A DNA stretch of 64,000 nucleotides from Parapristionchus giblindavisi (Eukaryota > Nematoda > Chromadorea > Rhabditida > Diplogasteridae), in NCBI GenBank assembly GCA_943737045.1, contig CALSFV010000351.1, positions 1 to 64,000 of the forward strand, written 5' to 3'. This document shows positions 16,468 through 28,400 of the stretch, piece by piece. Within the stretch, counting starts at the first letter, position 1. The number at the start of each line of letters is the position of its first letter. Below the pieces are notes generated by a model. It saw only the letters and a program-made list of their open reading frames with translations, made no database searches and was not told the origin of the DNA. The translations under genes and the position numbers were made by a program.

Positions 16468-17338
16468 ATGCCCGACTCGAAAGGAAATCATATCAGACGA
16501 GACAGTGATTTGAACAACCTTGATTCCATCGTCAAAAGCATATTCCACGATGAGCATTCGTTCATTTCGTGAGTGTCTGTTCATATTATTATGGGATTCA
16601 CTTACTGGGTGTATATTTAAAATTTTACAGCATTAGAGCATTGTTAGTGCGGACAGTTTCGAATTAGTTGCGTGCCTTTAAATCATGACGTTCCCGCTTG
16701 TCTATCATTAATAGGGAGACTCGAGCTAATTTGAAACTCTGCGCTATGGCAATACTCTCTCACTTTCTGTGTCTACAAGAAGAATTTTGCCAATGCGCAT
16801 AGTAAAAATATCTTTAAAGAACAATGTCTTCGCACCAGAATACTATGAAATGCTCTCTTCAAAAGTCAGACTTGAGAATTGGAGAAAGCTCTCTTGCCTC
16901 TTTTTTTCTTTTCGTGACTTTTAAAAGGCAAAAAAAGCGGAGGTCGGAAAAGCCAGGCAAAACAATACATGATGTTTTTCGTGTGCGCAATGGTGCATGA
17001 CATAGACCTGGGTCTCCCAGTGTATAAATAGTGTATAAAGCGTATAAATACACTCAGATCAGTAATGTGAAGGCTTCCAGTCATGAATCGTCATGAATAT
17101 GCTAATTGTAAGAGTAACTAAAAACATAAGTTTGTTAGTAAAGCTCTTTGATGTTTATGAAAATATCGAAATATAAATCAATCCATTCAGGAGTGGTCAT
17201 AAGCAGAAGAGATCATTTTCCACAGGCTCCCATGGCTCATGGAACAACCACAATCGAGATGGCAAGAACGATAAGAACGGTCGATTCTTCGATGCTCTTG
17301 CGAGAGCTACTCTCGAGGAGAAGGAAGTGTTCTTCTAA
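16468..17338 (+). CDS. two-exon 82-aa hydrophilic protein, unknown
   Basis: Exon 1 is 16468-16568 (ATG; donor TC|GTGAGTG). Exon 2 is 17191-17338 (acceptor CCATTCAG; TAA). The junction completes a Ser codon in phase. The protein is hydrophilic with a Ser/His/Asn/Gly-rich centre (FSTGSHGSWNNHNRDGKN) and a short C-terminal helix-like end (RFFDALARATLEEKEVFF). No signal peptide or membrane span. An acceptor-like AG lies 5 nt before the ATG, fitting a trans-splice site. The intron holds a decayed M2 MITE. An unseen internal exon cannot be excluded. No family recognised. Confidence 0.6.
16713..16818. mobile_element. M2 MITE in intron
   Basis: Carries GAGCTAATTTGAAACTCTGC and CTATGGCAATACTCTCTCAC of the M2 left arm. 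The right arm is eroded. It sits in the only intron of the 82-aa gene. Confidence 0.65.
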
Positions 17339-17497
17339 CACGATAATTGTTATGAGAGTACATTGAATAAAAGAAAATAATTATAATTATTGTTCCATTG
17401 ATTGACGATACACTATAAACACATATGTAGACGTAGCGGCTGAAACACTATTGAGTACATTATTAGCCAACCTATATTTCAAAAAAAATTCATTTAA

Positions 17498-18626
17498 GTG
17501 GCATGCTCCGTAAGACTCGATCATACTGACCACCCCCGGACGCGTGCGCTCAAAAAAATTAATTTGAGTGCCTACTTTCACGGCAAATTTCTGAAATATT
17601 GCAATTTTTCGACTCGAATGCTGCGACAATGAGCAAATGACAAGGACAATGTGAAGTTTCATGATGAGTAAACATAGTAAAACTGAAATCCCGGCATTCG
17701 GCTCACTTTTGAAAAATTTCCATGGTCATGGCACAAAAAATGAATTTTCAAAATAAACGATTTTCATATCGATTATGTACATTGCAAAGTACTACGACAG
17801 AATGTTACAGAAAGCAAGTTGGAAACCGATTCAAACACAATTCTTATTTTTCGCACGCAATCAGAATGAAAATTTTCGAAAAAATGGTTGAAAGGAGAGA
17901 TCAGCCATTGAGCATTGGCTGAATATTATTCACATCATTAGTACTTCACAACAAGCCACATAAATGAAAACATTTCAAACTTGAGAAATTTTGAAATTTT
18001 CAGACCATGTCCCCCGGGTAGTGAAAATCGAAGATTTCAAATTGCTCCAAGTGATTTGCTTCTTGTGTCATATTACTCGTCTCACCTCGACATTTTGAGT
18101 AGGCCACAATTCCGCACCAATCGTTTGGAAAATACAGCATTTGTTCGGGAAAACCATCGATTACGGAACTTCGATCGAAAAACTAGAGAACTGGGTCTAT
18201 CGTGAAGAACCCAGTTTTAAGTGAAATCGATGCAGAATTGCTTAGGCTACAATATCTGGTCGAAATACTCTGGAGCAAACTACAACAAGGGATGATTTGT
18301 CCGAAAAAACCAAAATTTTGAGTAAAAAAAAGAGGTTTAACAATCAACGTTCATACGATGCTAATAATGAATAAGCAAGGTCTGTGCACCCTAGACGCAT
18401 CGCAAATGATATTTTTTTTATAAGTTATCTCAACAATTTGAGAAATTATGATTTTTCGTTTTTTCACTTAAATTAATTTTTGTAATAGCCTGAGGACACA
18501 AACTGCAAATTTCTGCTGTTTTGTGTAATAAGGGCCGGTGACACTCCTAACACCCAAGCATGGATACCCAGTTCCCATTGCTAGCGCACGTGTCCGGGGG
18601 TGGTCGAGTCTTACCGGCCATCTCTC
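17498..18626. mobile_element. 1.1-kb TTAA-flanked element
   Basis: TTAA at 17494-17497 and 18627-18630. Terminal repeats pair GTAAGACTCGATCATACTGA plus CCACCCCCGGAC on the left with GTCCGGGGGTGG plus TCGAGTCTTACC on the right. The body is the same sequence as one arm of the 2-kb palindrome at 45571-47550. No open frame of useful length, so it is non-autonomous. Confidence 0.8.
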
Positions 18627-18630
18627 TTAA

Positions 18631-19208
18631 AGTGCATGCAAACTTGTACATGTGTTAAATTATTAATTTAATTCCAACATCTGATCGTAAGAATATGAAG
18701 AAAGAATTGATAAAGCAAGACCAAAATTATGACAAACCAGATTCGGTGGCATCACTGCTGCTAATCTTGATAAAGAGTGTTTTAATTATGTGTTTATACT
18801 AAATTTGCCCTCCTCGCCATATTATAACTCAATCTCGTATTCGTCCTCAATATCATTATTCAACTTAAGTTGCCACTCCCCAACCGAAATCGCTTAAAGC
18901 GACGGAACTCCATCACTCTCTTATTGCTTCATTCTTTCATTATTCTTGTTTTTAAATGATGGATAAATAAATAAATAAATGAACTTTTAAAGCAATCTTT
19001 ATTTATACCAGTTAGCCACACTCTGAAATGAAGTCAAATTTCAGAAAAAGATTTCAAAAGTCTCCAGACTGCACCAACATATCAATACTAACACTATAAT
19101 ATTTGCAGTACATTTACGTTTACTTTTTTTCGAATTTAAATAAAAAAAATTTTCGAAATCCCGTAGGACACAACAATAACAATAAGTCCCCTTTGGTAAC
19201 AATAAGCA

Positions 19209-19277
<69 letters not shown>

Positions 19278-19487
19278 TTAAAGTGAATGCAAACCTATAC
19301 TTGCACATCTATTTATATTATTAATTTAATTTTAAACAACTTCCAGATTAGTCAAGGATTTATTGATCTAACCACACGATCCAATATATTCTATAATCTA
19401 TGAAACTTTGATCCGTCAGGTCAAATGCACAAGAGCGTAAAACTGATAAACTTTAAAATATACCAGTGGGTTTTTTTTCCAACTTGT
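18631..19487. other. spacer with AT microsatellite
   Basis: AT-rich DNA with no exon found. A pure TA repeat runs from about 19212 to 19272; the Tyr-Ile frame over it is not a gene. Confidence 0.7.
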
Positions 19488-19491
19488 TTAA

Positions 19492-19604
19492 AGGGAGCGT
19501 GACCTCACTCAATGGTCTCTTCGACGCGCAATCCTTTCTCGTCGTTAGAGAACAGAGAAATATTATACGCAATGAAGAGGCCATTGAGAGAGGTGACGCT
19601 CCCT
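19492..19604. mobile_element. M1 palindromic MITE (113 bp), TTAA-flanked
   Basis: Exactly 113 bp between TTAA at 19488-19491 and 19605-19608. Ends AGGGAGCGTGACCTCACTCA and its near-perfect complement GACGCTCCCT. Three other copies in this window are also exactly 113 bp. Confidence 0.92.
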
Positions 19605-19608
19605 TTAA

Positions 19609-20499
19609 CACTCTTTCACATTATTCATCTAATCAGTCAGCTTCTGAACTCTCCCAATTGTCTTCACTTAATCCTTAGCTCTAGCCAATCTCCACAACAT
19701 ATCTTTCGCCCAACAATTCTCTCACATTCTATCTCCCTCGCGCCACATCATTCACTCATTCGTTATTGCCATCCATTGATTGCCTCCTTTGCTTGGGTTT
19801 TCATTTGAAGGTAATTAACGCAATGGCGATGTGACGTCATTCACGAAAGGTTTGCGAATAAAGTATTGAACAATCCTTCATTGTCTCACTGATCTCCCAT
19901 AGAATCTATATTTTGTATCTACAAAAATGAAAATGTCTCAATACTTGAGAAGAGTGAAACGCGTTGCTGTGTCCTCTGTCCAATGCATTTCATAGCATCT
20001 ACGTACTAGCGATATATTATTAACTTTCTATCTCAACTCACTCTTTTGTGATGTATCTTTCATCTAAAATAACTTACATATTCTTCTGATTGATCACTAT
20101 CGCTGGCCTAACAGGACTTCGTGTCTCTAGAATATCTAGAAGCTTGACTTTTGTTCTCACTCGTTGTGAAAGGCACACCCGAGCTATACTGAAATCCTCT
20201 TGCAATGCTTTCTCGTTTTCTTTGCCTACGAGAGAGTGTTGCCAGAGTAAAATTTGGTCTTGATCTGCAAAGATAGTTTAGTGATACAAGAAACAATTGA
20301 CAATGTTAAACTCTTTTCAAAGAAGTCCCAAGATAATCTGTCGATATCTTCTCTGAAATCATCTTCCTTTTTTCAGGATCGGTGAGTCAATATTTAAAAT
20401 TGAAATATTTAATATTCGGAACATTCCTAGACATTTTCCCCTTTTTCATTCCCCCGATATGCCCTCGTGACCAGTCTCCCTTCTTCATCTCCCTTATAG

Positions 20500-20570
<71 letters not shown>

Positions 20571-20869
20571 CTTCCCAATTCAGCTCAACCGTGTTTCCGG
20601 TCTGAATTCAACAACAGAATATCCGCCGTCGTCTTTTTCCCTCAGGGCAATTCTCAGTTTCCACGATCTTTTCCGAAAAGTTGACGTGTGTTTTGTGGTT
20701 GGACGTGATACCTTATTATTAGGGCCACCCACTGACCAGTTTAGCAAACCGTGTTAGCCCCCTGTTCATTCCTAAACCATTTCCACATTATTCCGTTTGC
20801 TGACGACAAGGAATCATAGCGAAGAGATCTATGAAAGAATTTCACTCTCCATTTAATCACTTTTGTCGT
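19609..20869. other. intergenic with AG microsatellite
   Basis: An AG repeat lies at 20502-20567. A decayed M2-like palindrome is at about 20165-20270 (GAGCTATACTGAAATCCTC / TTGCCAGAGTAAAATTTGG). No gene supported. Confidence 0.6.
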
Positions 20870-20879
20870 CACCTTTTAA

Positions 20880-20987
20880 GGAACGCCCCTCGCAAATTTT
20901 AAAATCTTTGACAATGCTCCCTCTCTTTCTTTGTCTACGAGAGAGTGTTGCCAGAGCGGAGTGTTTCTAATTTGCTCGGATGTGCAT
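20880..20987. mobile_element. M2 MITE, TTAA-flanked
   Basis: 108 bp between TTAA at 20876-20879 and 20988-20991. The core CTTTCTTTGTCTACGAGAGA and the arm TGTTGCCAGAGCGGAGTG are well conserved. Confidence 0.85.
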
Positions 20988-21223
20988 TTAAATCCTCTAA
21001 TCGTTAATTTGTTATTGAGGAAAATCTTTTCTCGTTTTTTTTTGTAATGTTCATAACTGATCACGCTAGATCTTTGATTGGTCTACATATGAATACTTGA
21101 ATCCCTCTCATCTTCCTACCCCCTCCCCATGTCCCACCACATACTCTACTTATTGTTCAAATGTTGTCACATCTTTTGATGTATGATAAATAAATAAATT
21201 ATTATCTGTTTTTAGAGAATAAA

Positions 21224-22335
21224 ATGTATGAACCCTTCACGACTCTGATCCACATGGGACGAGTGGCATCAAATCCAAATCGAGTAAACGAAATGAATAT
21301 GGAGGTTGAAGATGATTTATATCTGATGAGAGACAAAGGAACGAAAAGGTTTTTCTTTTTTGTTGATAGTTTTGTTTTCTTTTTTCTATTCGGGTGTTGC
21401 GGGGCCGCAATCGCCCCCACCCCTTCACTCCGAGGTTGCGGGCCCGCAATCCCCGATTAGCTAACTCTAGTTGCTAACACTTTATGGTTAGTACACCCTG
21501 AAACTTTGGTTTTACTTTTGTTTGAAAAATTATTTAACCAATTTATCTGGATCAAATATGCTGCGGTCCAAGAGATCTGCAGCGAATCCAGATTGTTCCA
21601 CTGATTCTTATTTATTGAAATGTTTATGATCTTTTTTTTAAATTATAATTTAATTTTTTAAAGGTTTTTTTATAATTTCATATTTTCAGGGTCAGTTTCT
21701 CCGTTCCCACGGATTTCATTCATGCACTGGAGCGATTGAGAAATCCCGAGCTTCCGCCATATTCAGGTGTGAAAAAATTTATTTAACGGTTAATATTACT
21801 CTCCGCTCTGACCATGCTCTCTCGTAGACGAAGACAGCGAGAGAGTGTGACCAGAGCGGAGAGTTTCAAATGAGATCGGGTGTGTTTATAAATTCTGTCT
21901 GTTTAGATAGCGATAATCATTTTTATCTTTTTAGGAATTGAGGACTCAGATGCGAGAGGGAATCTGGAGACTTGCCAGCAGGTATGCTCTTTCCTTTGAA
22001 ATTAAACATTGTCCGCTCCGGCAACGCTCTCTCACTTTTGCTTATTGTGATACCTTTGCCATAACGAATATTCTTATTCTTATTGTTTTTTATCTTATTA
22101 CACAAAAGAGGAAAAGGGATAAGATAGCGATATCGATCTGCGATTTGGGCACAATGGAAGTTTAGGAACGGGAAAATCTTAGAAAAAAATAATTATAGCT
22201 GGGGAGTTCAGAAAGTTCGTGTAGCTTCAGGTTCTCTTGGTATACGTCTTTAAAGTAATTCAATCTTTTGGAAAACAATAACAATTTAATAATTTCGAAT
22301 TACACTTGTTGAAGCATCTTTATGATGTATGATAA

Positions 22336-22418
<83 letters not shown>

Positions 22419-25400
22419 GTCCAAGAGTTCTTCTACACCCGATGCGATCCGGAAGATCTGAAGGCGCTGAATGTGCGGGTCGATGCGGAGATGATAAGGA
22501 ATGATTGGATGTTGAGGTTATTGCGTCAGGAATCTGTTTTTCATCATTTTATGTGCATATTCAGTTTCTTAATGACTAATGTGCGCACGTAGAATTCAAA
22601 CTGATTTTCCTGATTTCATCACACATGCATCTTTGTATCTAACAGTCAGAGTTTTTTTTGTTACGGATAATTTTCACTTGTGAAATTAGCTTACCGTCTG
22701 TGGATGAGATGATAATGGAGAAAATATTGGACCTTGCTTTTCTTTGTACCTTTCTTGTCATTGGCCTGATAAATTATATCATTGCGTTATCTCACTCAAT
22801 GGTCTCTTCGATGCGCAATGCTCTCTCGTTGTTAGAGAACAGAGAAATAGTGTGCGCAATGAAGAGACCATTGAGCGAGGTTACGCTCCCTTTAATGGTT
22901 TTAATTTTAGGAAATCGATGCTGCTCGATCTCTGGAGAAGAGTTGCTAGGAAACACAGTGCAATTAGCAAGAAAATATCGGTCCAAGGTATAATAATAAT
23001 AATAATAATATTTATACGTATTCATGAATATGAATAGGTAAGCTTACATTCGTTTTATAGAGGATCTTAATTTTCAGTGTGTGAGTATTTCCAGATTTTT
23101 AGAAAAATGATTTGATGACAAGGTACACGTACAAGTTTCCTATTCTTGATTAATGTGTTTAAATTAATGAAAACTACAGCTATGTAGTTATCAATTTTGT
23201 CAGTACTCTGTAATATTGCAAATGGCAAAAATGTAGATTATGTATTAATTATAAATTAAACACACCGATTCACCGATTCACCGATTCGCCGATTGGCGAC
23301 GGACATCCTTCACAAGACTATCGAACAGATATTCCCAATCCCATCCCCGATGCGTTCATTTGAAGGAATACAATATTATTATTATTATTATTATTATTAA
23401 ATAGTAAATGGCAAACTTGTAAAGAATAAATTTGGAACATCTGCATTCCCACTCGACCAGTTTGGAACAATTTTTTACTTGTTATCATCTCGTAGTGGGT
23501 CTTCGATTGGCAAAAGCATATGGGTAGTCTGCTTGTGAGTGTAGATTCATCGTTATTGACCGTATAAAATACACTTTTTTATTTGGTACGAGAGTAGCCA
23601 ACCACTCCCATAAGAGACTTTCTTGTTTTGCATGGTTCAGAAACTATGCCGATCTCTTTTATATATAATATAGCACGCGGCGAAGGTCAGCCGGGTTAGA
23701 GAGAGGCAGCGGAGAGACAATCGAGAGGCGGGGCGAGATGTAGAAGGCTACATCTCGATCGCCTCGATTATGACTTCCGTTCGTTAGCACCATTTGTCAT
23801 CTTCTTATGCAAGTACATTTTATACGCACAATATTATAATGGTTTATGTTCACAATCGAAGTCTAATCTATTGAACTTCGCTCCTCACATTTATCATATG
23901 AATTTAGCATGAAACTTATTCAAAATGTATACGACTGTAATCAACAAAAAATTGTGACACTAGTGCACTGCTTACAATTTGCTTTAATAAAGGGTGTTGT
24001 AATAAAAGATAATAATAACTAAATTCGGTATCGATAGATTTGTCAATTGATAAATCGTATGTGAGATCGAGGCGGAGATGATGACGAATGTGTCAGCACC
24101 ATTAACTCAGTGAGAGCGGTCATTGAATCCACGTTATATCTATCGCCGTTCTCTCTCAAAAAGACTTTTTGTTGAGTGAGCTTGTCTAGTAATGAGGCCA
24201 AACACACATATGGCGGTTCCGGAGTCCAGAACACGGCTCGAAACATCGGACCGCAGATTTTGGCTTACTCTCTTATCTTTCCTTTTTCTCTGACTTTGAA
24301 ACAGGCAAAATTATTCAATAAATTGTTCAATAGTAAATAATAAAGTTGGGACATCTGCATCATTCATACCTCACAGCAATGTGGACTAAACATCTTCTTG
24401 ATATCATCTCGCTTGTATACTTATCCCATATCTGGGTAAGTTTGCCCTCTGTGTATAGGCTCGCTTCTTGATATTAGAACTGGCATAGCAGTGATCTCAC
24501 GTAGGTTTACAGTTTGAACACATTTTTTATCAACGTGCTTATGCACGAAACGAAACACATAAAAGTGACTAGTGAAAATTCATGAAAATTTAAAGTGATA
24601 TATTGGGGGGGGGGGGTCAAGGATTTATCAAGAGTAGGCTCTGATGTGCATGTTGGGCCACTCCTAACTTCTTGCTTGTCTCAGTAAAGTAGGATCTCAC
24701 GTAGGATAATGGGGATAGATTTGCCTTTGTATCTCGTTGTGGTACCCCGATCATCGATAAGCGGAAACATATGAGTTGACCGAGTGTGATTCATAATTAT
24801 TATAATGGTTTATCTTTTGCCCGAGAATGCATCAAAATTGAACTCCGCCCGAACTATTAGGTTGATGTATTCCTGTTTTCCGTTTTTGATATGTGTAGTT
24901 TGCTCCCTCCTCTCTGCGGCCGACCGCGACAACAACCACTGTACTCTATAATATGCACAACTTGCCCCTCCCTCTTATCAGTCGCAGTGCCACAACCAGC
25001 TAGTGAGCAGTCTCGTTCCCACAATGCCCCATCGATTCCACTCAAATAGTGTCCACATACGCAACGTATCGTTATTTATCTTCCTCTCTGGTACCAAACC
25101 ACCCGAGACCCACCGTCATCTGGCCCGAGTATATCCTCAGGAAGTCCACTCCGAGCACACAGTACGTAATTGGTTCAAACGATTCGAGGCACACAACTAC
25201 AATCTCGAAGACGAGGAGAGGTCGCAACGTGCATGAGTGATGGATTTGGATTTGCTGCGTAGCACTGTCGAAGGGGAGCCATTCGCTACTACGCGAGAAA
25301 TATCGCAGACTCTCGGAGTAGACCAGGCAACTGTCGTTCGAGGACTGAAGAATCTCGGCAAGGTACGAAAGTTGGGTCGTTGGATTCCCCACGTCTTGAG

Positions 25401-28400
25401 CGACAAGAACAAGAATTGTCGAGTTGACACAGCAATAAGTCTTCTTACATACGAAAGGACGACGGCCTGGCTGGACAATCTCATAACTGGAGATGAGAAA
25501 TGGATCGTCTACCATCACGTTGTGAGACGTGCCCAGTGGGTGGACAAGGAGGATCAGCCGGAACCCGTCGCCAAAGACGAAATTCACCAGAAGAAGGTGA
25601 TGTGTTGTCGATGGGGCATTGTGGGAACGAGACTGCTCACTAGCTAATTGTGGCACTGCGACTGATAAGAGGGAGGGGCAAGTTGTTTATATTATAGAGC
25701 ACAGTGGTTGTCGGCCGCAGAGAGGAGGGAGCAACGTACACATATCAAAAACGGAAAACAGGAATGCATCAACCTAATATTTATCATATGAATTAAGCGT
25801 GAAACATATTCAATGCATTTTGACATTGACATTGAACAACTTTATCAGCTAATGGGTGTTACGTAGCTGGGTTGCCATGAAATTTCTCCATTCCGAACGA
25901 TTGTGCCTCGCAATTTGCATGAATTGAGGACCAGCAGCCTTCACGAAATCGTCCCTCCATCTCTTGACTGGGCGTCCCTGTTACCTCTTGGAACTGGGGG
26001 TCCAATTGAGTAATTCAATGCATATTGACCGTATAAAATACACTTTTTTATTTGGTACGAGAGTAGCCACAATGAATTGTGTTTAGAAACAGAGAGAGAG
26101 AGATTCCAAGCGAGATAGTACGCAGATCAGAGAGAGCAGGAGGAGGGAAGATAGGGAAAGGGGGTCATCGACTATTTCTGTGCTAGTACCAAAGGAAATT
26201 ACGCGAGTACATTTTATACGGAAAATAACAAACTACGTTCGACAATGATCAACAAATAATCGAATGTATTATGACACTAAAGATGAAGAGCGTTTTAATT
26301 TATAAAAAAAAACATAGTAAACCCGTGATTTAGCATACAATGAACTAAACTAGAATAATCGTTGTTGTTAGATTCGCCTTTCATGCGAGCAACGTTAGAT
26401 CGTATTTACTTTTGCGGTCAGTATCGCGCTAAATTAGGACATTCAATATTCAATTCAAAAATTGCTAAAAAGATAAAAATCGAAAACTATCCACACTTTT
26501 CATGTGATGGTATATTTTCTCGACATGAACACAACAGATCCACTGCGCATGCACATAAGGCAAATGCAACACAACGAAGGGAGAGACGATCATTGAATCA
26601 ACTTTACTTCTCCCTCTAGGTCGACTTGATCGGATGAGAACAGAGGGAAGAATCGACTGGATGATAACCATTCGCATACTTTGTCTATTCATTAGCGGTT
26701 GTCTCTTATAAGCAGATAGTCCTCATCCAGTCGGTTCTCATCCGACCTCTAACTCTAACTCTAGTGCCATCCCTCTTTCCTCGCTCTCTCACTTGGGACA
26801 CCGCTTTGTTTTGATCGTCCTTTGGATATTGTGTACTACACTTCGATGATATTTTCTGGATTGGAGTCGTTGATTCGTCGTCGATGGGAGGTCTGATGGT
26901 GACTCCCCTTCATATGTGCTCCTGTACTTGTGTTGATTTGGATCGGCTTGACCTGAGTGACCGTCACTTTGCCGCTCTTGGTCGAAATCTTAAATGAGAG
27001 ACATACTCAAACTCATACTCAAAAGCACACGCCAAGCTATCGTACATGTAAAAATAGTTGTATCATGAACGGTGTGAATGGATCTGAACGGATCAGGCCG
27101 ATCAAACGGGATTGTGAGCGAGAAGGCCATTTTCGTTATTTTTCTTTCTCTTTATTGTTTTTCTTTCCTTCGAATCTACTGTATTGAAAGAAATCACTTC
27201 AAAATATTGAAATTTAGCAAAAATCATTGCTTTACAAATGAATAAATTCTTCCGATTATACGCTGAATAAATGGGTCAATTTTGGTTCATTGGAGCAATT
27301 TATTCCTCGCGAAAATGATGATTTTTGTTAAATGGCAATATTTTGGCCTAATGTATTTCAATATACCACCGTTCATGATACAACTATTTTTACATGTACG
27401 ATAATTTTACTCTCTGCAGTGGTAATGCTTTCTAAAAAAGCTTATACTCTACCATTTACTGTTCTTGCGTGTCGTCTAAACTAAAATTTCTAGGCAAAAA
27501 AGCGAGATTGTGGCGAGTTCGGAGAATTTCGAAACAGTGTGGGTGTCTCTTTTAATACAAGACCCGAAATTTGTTTTTGGGCAAATGAAGCGCACGTGAA
27601 ATGGTTGCATAAGAACAGTTCCATTCCATTCAAATTCAGCCAATTTTCGTTTAAATATGTGTTCTTAAAGGTGAGTCCCGAGAAAATTTGAAATCTATGT
27701 TCTGGAAATGCTTTCTGGCTTTCGTTGTCGGCGAGAGAGCGTTGCCAGAGCGGAGAGACTCTCAGTGTACCTCTAACGTTATATCAATGTTTCACCCAGT
27801 GAAAACTTCCAACCGCATCCTCGAAGGATTTCACTTAATTATCAACCCTTCACGTTTTCTAAAGCCTCACAACATAGAGCGTAGCATGAACAATCTAGCA
27901 TAGACATCGTTCCCAACATATTTTTATGATAATAAAATCTTGCCCATCATACGAATAAGGAAATGTTCATTAATTCTTAATTTCTACTTGTAAAAAGCCT
28001 AACACTCAACCGGAGATAGAAGTTTAAAAGTTTAAATCTGAATTAGCATACCTTGGACGATCCTCCGGTGGATGCTTTATCTTTCTTCTCCTTATCCCGA
28101 TGTCTCCTGTTGCTCGAGCGGTGATCATGCGCCTACAATTATTAGGGTTTTTTAAAAATAAATATTTCCAACGAAAAACCCAACTAGGGGAATGTGAAAA
28201 TTCCACATTGGCCCCAATCAATATTGTGGGTAAGAAAAATGAACAATGCGATCAGAACGATCCTTTATTGGTAGGATTGCAACAAAATAATACAATGACC
28301 TTTATCATCATTAGTGAGATAGGATTGCAATGCCCAAACTATTCAATATATGTATATTTAAACAAATAAATAAATATTTAAAAAGAATTAAATCATTACC

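Noticed and set aside
27496..27668. A plus-strand exon candidate (58 codons, good AG and GTGAGT sites)
   Set aside because: Its downstream phase does not fit the next exon of the 16-exon gene, whereas direct splicing from 22987 to 28882 does. It may still be a rare or cryptic exon.
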